Assembly: GCF_000218545.1 (NCBI RefSeq) | Contig: NC_015671.1 | Span: 310,001-374,000, forward strand | From: Cellulomonas gilvus ATCC 13127 | Lineage (GTDB): Bacteria; Actinomycetota; Actinomycetes; Actinomycetales; Cellulomonadaceae | Direction: 5' to 3' | Length of the DNA: 64,000 nucleotides | Shown: piece after piece, positions 37,266 to 45,900 of the stretch | How the letters are laid out: each line of letters begins with the position of its first letter | How positions within the stretch are numbered: the stretch's first letter is position 1 | The notes under the pieces: model-generated | Told to the model about the DNA's origin: nothing | Database searches by the model: none | The model's input: only the letters and a program-made list of their open reading frames with translations | Program-made: the position numbers and the translations under genes

Positions 37266-37430
37266 GAGTTCTCCGTTGAACGAGTTCCGTGCCGGGCACG
37301 GACAGGGCGACCGCTCGACCCTTCGTCGGGCCGACCCCGCCGAGACTAACTATGTACGGCAGGTTAAGAAAGTCCCCGAAGAAAGGGCCTGGTGAGGGCG
37401 CGCGCGGTGGGCGATCCCCTGCCCGCCCGC
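37266..37430. promoter_or_regulatory. Divergent promoter region, mannanase / oxidoreductase
   Basis: A locally AT-rich stretch (37347-37385, TAACTATGTACGGCAGGTTAAGAAAG) stands out and probably holds the mannanase promoter: on the minus strand TAGTTA could be a -10, with GACTTT 16 bp upstream as a weak -35. No strong dyad was found. Confidence 0.35.
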
Positions 37431-37436
37431 TACGTT
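37431..37436 (+). promoter_or_regulatory. -10 hexamer for leaderless oxidoreductase transcript
   Basis: TACGTT ends 7 nt before ATG 37444. The same 16-mer, TACGTTGGGCGGCATG, precedes the polymerase-domain gene that starts at 52074. Confidence 0.5.
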
Positions 37437-37443
37437 GGGCGGC

Positions 37444-38448
37444 ATGGCACGCACCGAGGACCCGCGCACCGCACCTCCGATCCGCTGGGGCGTCCTGGGC
37501 GCCGGCCGGATCGCCGGCTCGTTCGCCGACGCCGTGACCCGCCACACGCGCGCGCAGCTGGTGGCCGTGGGCTCGCGCAACCGCGACCGCGCCGAGCGCT
37601 TCGCCACCGCGCACGGCATCCCGACCACGCACCTGGGCTACGGGCCGCTCGTCGAGGACCCGCAGGTGGACGCCATCTACGTGGCCACCCCCCACTCCGA
37701 GCACCTCGAGCACGCGCTGCTCGCGATCGCGGCCGGCAAGCACGTGCTCGTCGAGAAGGCGTTCACGCGCAACGCGGCCGAGGCCGAGCAGGTGTTCGCG
37801 GCCGCGCGCGAGGCGGGCGTGTTCGTCATGGAGGCGATGTGGACGCGGTTCCTCCCGCACGTCGCCGCGCTGCACCAGGTGATCGACGCGGGCGAGATCG
37901 GGGACGTCGTCAACGTCAGCGCCGACCACGGGCAGCTCATGGGCTTCGACCCCGCGTCGCGCCTGTTCGCCCCCGAGCTCGCGGGCGGCGCGCTGCTGGA
38001 CCTGGGCGTCTACCCGGTGTCGTTCGCGCACGACCTGCTGGGCGTGCCCGATGCGGTCAGCGCGGTGGGCCGCCTGACCGAGACGGGCGTCGACGGGCAG
38101 GTCTCGATCGTGCTGTCCTACGGCGAGCGCACGCAGGCGACGCTCTCGACGACGCTGTGGGCCCGCACGCCGACGGCCGCGCACATCTCCGGCACCGAGG
38201 GGTACATCGAGGTCGCCGGGCCGTTCTACGGGCCCTCGTCGTTCCGCGTCACGCGGCTCGACGGCCGGGTGTGGACGTTCGACCAGCCGAGCGCGCAGGG
38301 CCTGCAGTACGAGGCCTCCGAGGTCGCGCGGCGGATCGAGGCGGGCGAGACGCAGAGCCCGCGCATGACGTGGCAGGGCACGCTCGAGGTCCTGCGCACG
38401 CTCGACGAGGTGCGTCGCCAGATCGGCGTCGCCTACCCCGGCGAGTGA
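37444..38448 (+). CDS. Gfo/Idh/MocA family oxidoreductase
   Basis: A 334-residue NAD(P)-dependent oxidoreductase and close paralogue of the protein at 1610. Here the dinucleotide loop is canonical (RWGVLGAGRIAGSF). GKHVLVEKAFTRNAAEA has the conserved lysine, with A replacing the usual P after EK. MEAMWTRFLPHVAAL and GGALLDLGVYPVSFAHDLLG complete the dimerisation domain. The substrate is probably a sugar or cyclic polyol. It is divergent from the mannanase gene, which hints at carbohydrate metabolism but proves nothing. No ribosome site; probably leaderless. Confidence 0.88.
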   Translation: MARTEDPRTAPPIRWGVLGAGRIAGSFADAVTRHTRAQLVAVGSRNRDRAERFATAHGIPTTHLGYGPLVEDPQVDAIYVATPHSEHLEHALLAIAAGKHVLVEKAFTRNAAEAEQVFAAAREAGVFVMEAMWTRFLPHVAALHQVIDAGEIGDVVNVSADHGQLMGFDPASRLFAPELAGGALLDLGVYPVSFAHDLLGVPDAVSAVGRLTETGVDGQVSIVLSYGERTQATLSTTLWARTPTAAHISGTEGYIEVAGPFYGPSSFRVTRLDGRVWTFDQPSAQGLQYEASEVARRIEAGETQSPRMTWQGTLEVLRTLDEVRRQIGVAYPGE

Positions 38449-38479
38449 TCCGGGCCGCGGAGGTGTCGGCGCGGGCGGC

Positions 38480-38485
38480 TAGCCT
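38480..38485 (+). promoter_or_regulatory. -10 hexamer for leaderless tmk transcript
   Basis: TAGCCT ends 6 nt before the GTG start of tmk at 38492. No Shine-Dalgarno. Confidence 0.5.
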
Positions 38486-38491
38486 GACGCC

Positions 38492-39148
38492 GTGACGACG
38501 CCTGCTGCCGAGCCTGCCCGCGGGGTCTTCGTCTCGTTCGAGGGCGGTGACGGCGCGGGCAAGTCCACGCAGGTCCGGCTGCTGGGCGAGTGGCTGGCCG
38601 CGCGCGGGCGCGAGGCGGTGCTCACGCGCGAGCCGGGCGGCACGGAGCTGGGCCGCACGCTGCGGGACGCGGTGCTGCACGGCGAGCACGTGGACGCGCG
38701 CACCGAGGCGCTGCTGTACGCGACCGACCGCGCGCACCACGTGGCCTCGCTCGTCCGCCCCGCGCTCGAGCGCGGCGCTGTGGTGGTCACCGACCGCTAC
38801 CTGGACTCGTCGGTGGCCTACCAGGGCACGGGCCGTGAGCTGGGCGCCGACGAGGTCGAGCGTCTCTCGCTGTGGGCGACGGGCGGCCTGCTCCCGGACG
38901 TCACGGTCCTGCTGGACCTCGACCCCGACGTAGGGCGCGCCCGGCTCACGGGCTCGCCGGACCGGCTGGAGAGCGCGGGCGACGACTTCCACCACCGCAC
39001 GCGCCGGGCGTTCCTGGCCCGCGCTGCCGCGGACCCCGCGCGGTGGCTGGTGCTGGACGCGACGCGCCCGGCCGACGAGCTCGCGCACGCGGTGCGCGAG
39101 CGGCTCGCGCCGCTGCTCGACGCCGATGCCGGCCGGGGCGCGCCATGA
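38492..39148 (+). CDS. tmk: Thymidylate kinase
   Basis: A 218-residue kinase making dTDP from dTMP and ATP. The P-loop FEGGDGAGKSTQ is at about residues 16-27. TREPGGTELG contains the DR/E-type base-binding arginine, and VTDRYLDSSVAYQGTGR holds the catalytic DRY and the substrate-contacting serine/tyrosine. A lid-like RLESAGDDFHHRTRRAF follows. The start is GTG, probably leaderless. Its stop overlaps holB (ATGA), a conserved pairing in actinobacteria. Confidence 0.96.
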   Translation: MTTPAAEPARGVFVSFEGGDGAGKSTQVRLLGEWLAARGREAVLTREPGGTELGRTLRDAVLHGEHVDARTEALLYATDRAHHVASLVRPALERGAVVVTDRYLDSSVAYQGTGRELGADEVERLSLWATGGLLPDVTVLLDLDPDVGRARLTGSPDRLESAGDDFHHRTRRAFLARAAADPARWLVLDATRPADELAHAVRERLAPLLDADAGRGAP

Positions 39149-40281
39149 GCGTGTGGGACGGCCTGGTGGGCCAGGAGCCCGCGATCGCCGAGCTGCAGCG
39201 CGCGGTGGTCGACCCCGGCGCCATGACGCACGCGTGGCTGTTCACCGGCCCGCCCGGCTCGGGCCGGTCCAACCTGGCGCGCGCGTTCGCGGCCGCGCTG
39301 CAGTGCGAGCAGGGCGGCTGCGGCACGTGCCACGCGTGCCTGACCGTGCTGGGCGGCACGCACCCCGACGTCACGGTGGTGGCGACCGAGGGCGTCAACA
39401 TCCTCATCGACGCGGTGCGGCCCCTGGTCGAGCTCGCGCAGCGGTCGCCGTCGGCGGGCCGGTGGCGCGTGATCCTGGTGGAGGACGCGGACCGGCTGGT
39501 GGAGAAGACGTCGAACGTGCTGCTCAAGGCGCTCGAGGAGCCCGCGCCCCGCACGGTCTGGATGCTGTGCGCACCCAGCCCGCAGGACGTGCTGGTCACG
39601 TTGCGCTCGCGCAGCCGGGCGGTCGCTCTGCGGGTGCCGCCCGTCGAGGCGGTCGTCGAGCTGCTGGTCCGGCGTGACGGCATCGACCCGGCCGTCGCGG
39701 AGGCGGCGGCCCGCGCCGCGCAGAGCCACGTGGGCGTCGCGCGGCGCCTGGCGCGGGACCCGGAGGCCCGGCGCCGGCGCAACGAGGTGCTGCAGATCGC
39801 GGCGCGCATCCGGGGCGTGGGCGACGCCGTGCTCGCCGCCGGTGACCTCGTCGCGACCGCGCAGGCCGACGCCAAGGCGGCCACCGAGGAGCGGGACGCG
39901 AGCGAACGTGCGGCGCTCCTGCGCAGCCTGGGCGCGGAGGGTGCGGCCACCGTGCCGCCCGCGCTGCGGTCCCAGGTCCGTCAGCTCGAGGACGACCAGA
40001 AGCGCCGTGCCACGCGTGCGCAGCGTGACGTCCTGGACCGCGCGATGCTCGACCTGCTCTCGCTGTACCGGGACGTGCTGGTGGTCCAGCTGGGCGCCGA
40101 CGTCCCGCTGGTCAACGTGGACCACGACGAGACCGCGCGCGCCCTGGCCGCGTCCTCCACGCCCGAGCAGACGCTGCGCCGCATGGACGCGATCGGCCAG
40201 GCGCGCACACGGCTCGAGGGCAACGTCGCTCCGCTGCTCGCGGTCGAGGCGATGGCGGTGGCGCTGCGGCCGCAGGGCTGA
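39145..40281 (+). CDS. holB: DNA polymerase III subunit delta'
   Basis: A 378-residue clamp-loader subunit. The P-loop is degenerate, GPPGSGRSN, with arginine for lysine, as expected for the non-hydrolysing delta' subunit. The zinc-binding cysteines CEQGGCGTCHAC, VILVEDADRL in place of a Walker B, and SNVLLKALEEPAPRTVWML with RSRSRAVALRVPP are diagnostic. The long C-terminal helical part is typical of actinobacteria. It is translationally coupled to tmk. Confidence 0.93.
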   Translation: MSVWDGLVGQEPAIAELQRAVVDPGAMTHAWLFTGPPGSGRSNLARAFAAALQCEQGGCGTCHACLTVLGGTHPDVTVVATEGVNILIDAVRPLVELAQRSPSAGRWRVILVEDADRLVEKTSNVLLKALEEPAPRTVWMLCAPSPQDVLVTLRSRSRAVALRVPPVEAVVELLVRRDGIDPAVAEAAARAAQSHVGVARRLARDPEARRRRNEVLQIAARIRGVGDAVLAAGDLVATAQADAKAATEERDASERAALLRSLGAEGAATVPPALRSQVRQLEDDQKRRATRAQRDVLDRAMLDLLSLYRDVLVVQLGADVPLVNVDHDETARALAASSTPEQTLRRMDAIGQARTRLEGNVAPLLAVEAMAVALRPQG

Positions 40282-40319
40282 GCACTGTGGAGCGCACCGG
40301 ATGGCACCGGTGCGGCGGC

Positions 40320-40325
40320 TACCGT
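40320..40325 (+). promoter_or_regulatory. -10 hexamer for leaderless hydrolase transcript
   Basis: TACCGT ends 6 nt before GTG 40332, fixing that start for the lipoprotein hydrolase. Confidence 0.45.
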
Positions 40326-40331
40326 GTCCGC

Positions 40332-41861
40332 GTGCCTTCGCCTTCCCGCCTGCTCCGTCCGCTCGGCCTGCTCGTCGTCGCGGCGCTCGTCGTGACCGGG
40401 TGCTCGGCACCCAAGCACCAGGCCAGCCCGCGGGCGGACGCGACCCCCGACGCGCAGAGCGCACCCGAGCCCGGTCTCGCGCGGTTCTACGCGCAGACGC
40501 TCGCGTGGCAGGAGTGCGACCAGGGCGAGTGCGCGCGCCTCGAGGTGCCGCTGGACTACGCGGACCTCGAGGCCGGATCCGTCGAGCTCGCGGTGGCGCG
40601 CCAGCGCGCGACGGGCGGGGACCGCATCGGCTCGCTCCTGCTCAACCCCGGGGGCCCCGGCGGCTCGGGTGTGGACTTCGTGGAGCAGGCCGCCACCACC
40701 GTGAGCGAGGACGTCCAGGCCCGGTACGACCTGGTGGGCTTCGACCCGCGCGGCGTGCAGGCCTCGACGCCGGCCGTGACGTGCGTGCCCGCCGACGAGC
40801 TGGACGAGCTGCTCGCGTTCGACCCGGACCTGACCACGGACGAGGGCATCGCGGAGGCGGCCGACATGTTCGGCGCGTTCTCCCAGGAGTGCCTCGAGCG
40901 GACGGGTCCGGTGTTCGGCCACGTCGACACGATCAGCGCCGCGCGGGACATGGACGTGCTGCGCGCGGTGCTCGGCGACGAGCAGCTGCACTACCTCGGC
41001 TACTCCTACGGCACGCAGCTGGGCGCGACGTACGCGGGCCTGTTCCCGGAGCGCGTCGGACGCGTGGTGCTGGACGGTGCGGTGGACCCCACGCTGACGG
41101 CCGAGGAGGCCACGGCCGCGCAGGCGGTCGGCTTCGAGAACGCGCTGCGCGCGTACGTCGCGGACTGCCAGGGCGGCTCACGCTGCCCGCTGACCGGATC
41201 GGTCGACGACGGCATGCGGCAGATCACCGCGCTCCTGGACCGCGCGTACGAGAGCCCGCTGCGCACCGGGACCGACCGTCCGCTGACCCGCTCGCTCGCC
41301 TTCACCGGCATCGCCGTCACGCTGTACTCCCAGGAGTACTGGACGTACCTCACGTCCGCGCTGACCTCGGCCCTCGACGGCGACGGCTCCATCCTGCTCA
41401 CGCTGTCCGACGCGTACTACGACCGGCGCGAGGACGGCAGCTACGGCACCAACCAGACCGAGGCGTTCTGGTCCATCGGCTGCCTCGACCCGCGCGCGAG
41501 CGCGGACCTCGCGGACATGCGCGCCGACGCCGAGGCGATCATGGCGGCCGCCCCGACCGTCGGGGAGTTCTTCACGTTCGGCGGCACGCGGTGCGCGCAG
41601 TGGTCCGTCCCCGAGGTCGGTGGGCTCGACGACTTCTCGGCGGCCGGTGCGGCGCCCATCGTCGTGATCGGGACGACCAACGACCCCGCGACCCCGTACG
41701 AGCAGGCCCAGGCCCTGGCGAAGATCCTCGACTCGGGCGTCCTGCTCACGTACGAGGGCGAGGGTCACACCGCCTACGGCCGCTCGAACGACTGCATCGG
41801 CGACGCGGTGGACGGCTACCTGCTGGACGGTGAGGTCCCCGGGGACGGCACCACCTGCTGA
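40332..41861 (+). CDS. Alpha/beta-hydrolase lipoprotein, tripeptidyl aminopeptidase-like
   Basis: A 509-residue secreted hydrolase of the SCO7095/TAP type that removes peptides from protein N-termini. The signal peptide ends in the lipobox VVTGC with Cys24. The oxyanion region is LNPGGPGGSGVDF, the nucleophile elbow GYSYGTQLGA, the acid is in GTTNDPATPYEQA, and the histidine is in YEGEGHTAYGR. The pairs of cysteines (CDQGEC, CQGGSRC, the C-terminal C) suggest disulphides. GTG 40332 was chosen for its leaderless context and for starting just before the signal peptide. Confidence 0.9.
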   Translation: MPSPSRLLRPLGLLVVAALVVTGCSAPKHQASPRADATPDAQSAPEPGLARFYAQTLAWQECDQGECARLEVPLDYADLEAGSVELAVARQRATGGDRIGSLLLNPGGPGGSGVDFVEQAATTVSEDVQARYDLVGFDPRGVQASTPAVTCVPADELDELLAFDPDLTTDEGIAEAADMFGAFSQECLERTGPVFGHVDTISAARDMDVLRAVLGDEQLHYLGYSYGTQLGATYAGLFPERVGRVVLDGAVDPTLTAEEATAAQAVGFENALRAYVADCQGGSRCPLTGSVDDGMRQITALLDRAYESPLRTGTDRPLTRSLAFTGIAVTLYSQEYWTYLTSALTSALDGDGSILLTLSDAYYDRREDGSYGTNQTEAFWSIGCLDPRASADLADMRADAEAIMAAAPTVGEFFTFGGTRCAQWSVPEVGGLDDFSAAGAAPIVVIGTTNDPATPYEQAQALAKILDSGVLLTYEGEGHTAYGRSNDCIGDAVDGYLLDGEVPGDGTTC

Positions 41862-41886
41862 TCGCGCGCGTGCCCGTGGGCCCGCT

Positions 41887-41915
41887 TTGGAGCCACGCGC
41901 GCCGCCGGGTACAGT
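41887..41915 (+). promoter_or_regulatory. tRNA-Thr promoter
   Basis: TTGGAG (41887-41892) and TACAGT (41910-41915) are separated by exactly 17 bp, and the tRNA begins 33 nt after the -10. Confidence 0.55.
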
Positions 41916-41948
41916 AGGCGCGCTCGCCGGTCCGCACGGTCCGACGAC

Positions 41949-42021
41949 GCCGCCTTAGCTCAGTCGGCAGAGCGTCTCACTCGTAATGAGAAGGTCAAGG
42001 GTTCGATTCCCTTAGGCGGCT
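41949..42021 (+). tRNA. tRNA-Thr (anticodon CGU)
   Basis: The acceptor arms GCCGCCT and AGGCGGC pair perfectly. The D-arm (AGCTCAGTCGGCAGAGC), the anticodon stem TCTCA/TGAGA with loop CTCGTAA (anticodon CGT) and the T-arm AGGGTTCGATTCCCT are all present. The 3' CCA is not encoded. No direct repeat of the 3' end was found nearby, so there is no sign of an integrated element. Confidence 0.95.
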
Positions 42022-42030
42022 CCCGGGACC

Positions 42031-42074
42031 AAGGGCCTCACCCCGCTGCGGTAGCGCAGGAGGGTGAGGCCCTT
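42031..42074 (+). terminator. tRNA-Thr terminator hairpin
   Basis: AAGGGCCTCACCC (42031-42043) and GGGTGAGGCCCTT (42062-42074) form a 13-bp perfect stem containing a smaller CGCT/AGCG hairpin, followed by TCTCGT. It begins 10 nt after the tRNA. Confidence 0.85.
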
Positions 42075-42185
42075 TCTCGTCCGGAGGGCCACGTCAGGAC
42101 CGAAAGCCCCCACCTTCACCGACGACTTCTGCTTGACTGGCTCGGTCGTCGTGCGCCGTACGGCCGTGAGCAGGGGGAACGTCGG

Positions 42186-42773
42186 ATGCGTGGATCTTGG
42201 GTGCGCCTCGTCGGGGTCGCGGTCGCGACCGCTGCGCTGCTGGGCGCCTCGGCCCCGGACGGGCCGGCGGCGTCCTTGTCGGCCGAGACACAGAACGCGA
42301 TGCTCGCGGAGCTCGCCGGGGTGCGGCCGTCGTCCGAGCTCGCCGGGCCGGTGATCGCCGCCGGCACGATCGAGGGCGCGGGCGCAGGCGTCCCGGTGAT
42401 CGCGCAGGCGTGGCCGGACGAGGAGACGCTCGGCGAGGGCGAGGTCGGCGACTTCGTGGACATCGTCACCATCGCTGCCGCCCTGACCGGCGCCGACGGC
42501 TCGTTCGAGCTCGTCGCCGACCCCGAGGCCCTCGCCGGACGGGTGGGCGCGACGGCCGAGATCGTCAACTTCGACGTGACCGCGTTCGACGCCGGCTGTG
42601 CGCTCGCGTCGATGGGGACGTCGGTGGACGTGTCCGTGTCGTCCGGCGAGGTCGTGCTCGCCGCCGAGCTGGACGAGCCGCACCTCCTCGTCCGTGCCGA
42701 GCGCCCCCTGACCATCGGCGAGCTCGTGGCCGCGCCCGGGTCGGCGACCCCGCCGCCCGCGTGCGGCGAGTAG
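42186..42773 (+). CDS. Secreted hypothetical protein
   Basis: I do not recognise a named family. The 195-residue product has a signal peptide (VRLVGVAVATAALLGASAPDGPA) and a beta-rich, acidic domain: VIAAGTIEGAGAGVPVIAQAWP, a Gly-Asp rich FELVADPEAL segment, VNFDVTAFDAGCALA and a C-terminal repeat-like stretch. The VPVIAQAWP-to-VNFDVTAFD arrangement suggests a transthyretin- or carboxypeptidase-regulatory-like fold. Two cysteines could form a disulphide. GCAGGGGGAA precedes the ATG. It stands alone between the tRNA and the large 42988 gene and could be a truncated relative of a longer secreted protein. Confidence 0.65.
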   Translation: MRGSWVRLVGVAVATAALLGASAPDGPAASLSAETQNAMLAELAGVRPSSELAGPVIAAGTIEGAGAGVPVIAQAWPDEETLGEGEVGDFVDIVTIAAALTGADGSFELVADPEALAGRVGATAEIVNFDVTAFDAGCALASMGTSVDVSVSSGEVVLAAELDEPHLLVRAERPLTIGELVAAPGSATPPPACGE

Positions 42774-42886
42774 TCCGCGCAGGACCCGCGACCGGGAGTC
42801 GGACGCCATCGCGCCAGCGGGGCCCGCGTCGGGACGGCGTCGGCGGCGCCCGACAGGGTGGGCCTTGGTCCTTTGCCAGCCGCCGT

Positions 42887-42898
42887 TGACACGTGTCA
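42887..42898. promoter_or_regulatory. Operator-like palindrome upstream of the 1153-residue protein
   Basis: TGACACGTGTCA is a perfect 12-bp dyad overlapping TTGACA, 90 bp before the ATG at 42988. The form resembles operators of LacI-type regulators, but no such regulator is adjacent. Confidence 0.45.
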
Positions 42899-42987
42899 CT
42901 GTAGGGGAGCGCACCCACGCCGCACCGATGCGGCCCACGTGTCCGCCCGGACCGGCTCATGCGCGCACGGAAAGAAGGACATCGGCA

Positions 42988-45900
42988 ATGGCGTCGCAGA
43001 CTCTCCCGCCCGCGCTCACGGACGAGCAGGGACAGGTGACCGGCACCCCGGAATCGGGCCTGGTCGACCTGGACGGCCGGCGCTTCTACCGCATCGCGTC
43101 CTACGACGACCTGCCGCCGTTCTTCATGACGCTCGTGGGCGCGAGCGACCTGTGGGTGTTCATCTCCAGCACGGGTGGTGTGACCGCGGGCCGTGAGCAG
43201 GCGGACCGCGCGCTGTTCACGTACGCGACGGAGGACAAGGTCACGGCGGGCGCGGGCCGGACCGGCGGGCTCACGCTGCTCCGGGTCGAGACGAGCGAGG
43301 GCACGGTGTTCTGGCAGCCGTTCGCGCCGCGCCGGCCGGGCGACCCGCACGCCGAGCGGAACCTCTACAAGGACCCGCTGGGCACCACGCTCGTGTTCGA
43401 GGAGACCCGCGCGGACCTGGGCCTGCGCGTGCGCGTGACGTGGCGCACCGCGGCGCGGTTCGGTGTGGTGCGCGAGGTCGAGGTCGCGGCGGTCGCGGAC
43501 CGGGTGGTCCGGGCCGAGGTGCTGGACGGTTTCGTCGACCTGCTGCCCGCGGGTGTCACGGTCCAGACGCAGGGTGAGCTGTCGAGCCTGCTGGACGCGT
43601 ACAAGCGCGCGGAGGTGGACGCCGCGACCGGGCTCGGGCTCGTCTACCTGAACTCGACGCTGACGGACAAGGCGGACCCGAGCGAGTCGCTCGCGACGAC
43701 CGTCGCGTGGCACGTGGGCCTCGAGGACGTGGACCACCTGCTCTCGACGCGCCAGGTCGGGGCGTTCGCCGACGGCCGCCCCGTGGCCCCCGAGCACGAG
43801 GTGCGCGGCGAGAAGGGCGCCTACCTGGTGCGCGCGCGGCTGACGCTGGGCGCGGGCGAGACGCGCCGCTGGAGCGTCGTCGCGGACGTGGACCAGAGCG
43901 CGGCGGACGTGGTGCGCCTGCAGACCGTGCTGGCGGACCGGGCCGGAGCAGCGGCGGCGCTGGCCGCGGACGTCGAGGCGACGCGTGCGCACCTGGACCT
44001 GCTGGTCGGCTCGGCGGACGGCGCGCAGGCCACGGGCGAGGAGATCGCGACCGCGCACCACCGGGCGAACGTGCTGTTCAACATCATGCGCGGCGGCGTG
44101 CTCGTCGACGGCTACACGGTCGAGACGGCGGACCTGCGCGCGTTCGTCGCGCAGCGCAGCCCGCGGACCGCGGCGCGCAGCGGGGCCTGGTTCGACGCGC
44201 TGGGCACGACCGCGCGGATCGACGATCTGATCGAGCGGGCCGACGCGTCGGGCGACCCGGACCTGCTGCGCCTCGTGCGCGAGTACCTGCCGCTGACGTT
44301 CAGCCGGCGCCACGGCGACCCGAGCCGGCCGTGGAACAAGTTCCAGATCGCGCTCACGGACGCGAACGGCCGGACGCGCGTCGACTTCCAGGGCAACTGG
44401 CGGGACATCTTCCAGAACTGGGAGGCGCTCGCGTTCTCGTTCCCGGAGTACATCGAGTCGATGGTCGCCGTGTTCCTCGACGCGACGACGGCCGACGGCT
44501 ACAACCCGTACCGGATCTCCCGCTCGGGCATCGACTGGGAGGTCCCCGAGCCCTCGAACCCGTGGGCGAACATCGGCTACTGGAGCGACCACCAGGTGAT
44601 CTACCTGGTCAAGCTGCTGGAGGCCTCGCAGCGCTTCCACCCGGGCCGGCTCGAGGCGCTCGTCGACCGTGCGGTGTTCACACACGCCGACGTGCCGTAC
44701 CGCATCGCGACGTACGACGAGACGGTCGTCGAGCCCATCGCGACGATCGCGTTCGACACGGCCAAGGAGGAGGAGGTCGCGCGGCGCATCCGGACCGAGG
44801 GTGCCGACGGGCGGCTGGTCCACGGCCCCGACGGCGAGCTGGTCCGCGTGTCGCTGGGTGAGAAGCTGCTGCTCACGATCCTCGCGAAGGTGGTCAACCT
44901 GGTGCCGGACGGCGGCATCTGGATGAACACGCAGCGCCCCGAGTGGAACGACGCGAACAACGCGCTGGTCGGCAAGGGCCTGTCCGTGGTGACGCTCGCA
45001 TACCTGCGCCGCGCGCTGAGCCTGGCGCGGGACCTGCTGACGGACGACGTCACGGTGACCAGCGAGCTCGCGGGTCTCCTGACGGACGTGCACGCCGCGC
45101 TCGACGCGCACCGCGCGCACGTGGGCACCGGGTTCGACGACCGCACGCGCCGCTCGGTCATGGACGCCCTGGGCGCGGCGGGCACGGACTACCGCACGCG
45201 CGTCTACGTGGGGTTCAGCGGTGAGCGCACGGCCGTCACGGCGGACGCGGTGCAGGAGTGCCTCGCGGCCGCGCAGCTGTACGTCGACGCCGCACTGCGG
45301 GCCAACCGGCGCCCGGACGGGCTGTTCCACTCCTACAACCTGCTGGACCTGCGCGACGGCGCGAGCATCGGCCGGCTGCAGGAGATGCTCGAGGGCCAGG
45401 TCGCGGTGCTCTCGTCGGGCCTGCTGACGCCCGCGGAGGCGCTCGCGCTCGTCCGGGCGCTGCGGAGCAGCGCGCTGTACCGCGCGGACCAGCACTCCTA
45501 CCAGCTGTACCCGGACCGTGAGCTGCCCACGTTCCTGGCGCGCAACCTGGTCACGGCGGAGCAGGCGGCGTCCGCGCCGCTGCTCGCCGCGCTGGTCGAG
45601 GCGGGCGACACCTCGCTGGTGCTGCGCGACGTGCGCGGCGACCACCGGTTCGCGCCCGGCCTGCACAACGCGCGCGACGTCCAGGCGGCGCTCGACGCGC
45701 TGCCCGGCCGGGTCGCGGGGCTGACCGCGCAGCAGGTGGCCGAGGGCCGCCAGGCGGTGCTCGACGTGTTCGAGCAGGTGTTCCGGCACGCCGAGTTCAC
45801 CGGGCGCTCGGGCTCGTTCTTCGCGTACGAGGGCCTGGGCAGCATCTACTGGCACATGGTCTCCAAGCTGCTGCTCGCGGTGCAGGAGAACCTGGAGCGG

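Noticed and set aside
33369..37349. A very long plus-strand open frame opposite the mannanase gene
   Set aside because: Its translation is Arg/Ala/Gly/Val-rich shadow sequence with no domain. The minus-strand mannanase has all GH26 motifs, and GC-rich DNA keeps the antisense frame open.
41949..42185. Attachment site or integrated element at the tRNA-Thr
   Set aside because: No second copy of the tRNA 3' end was found within the window, and no integrase is present.
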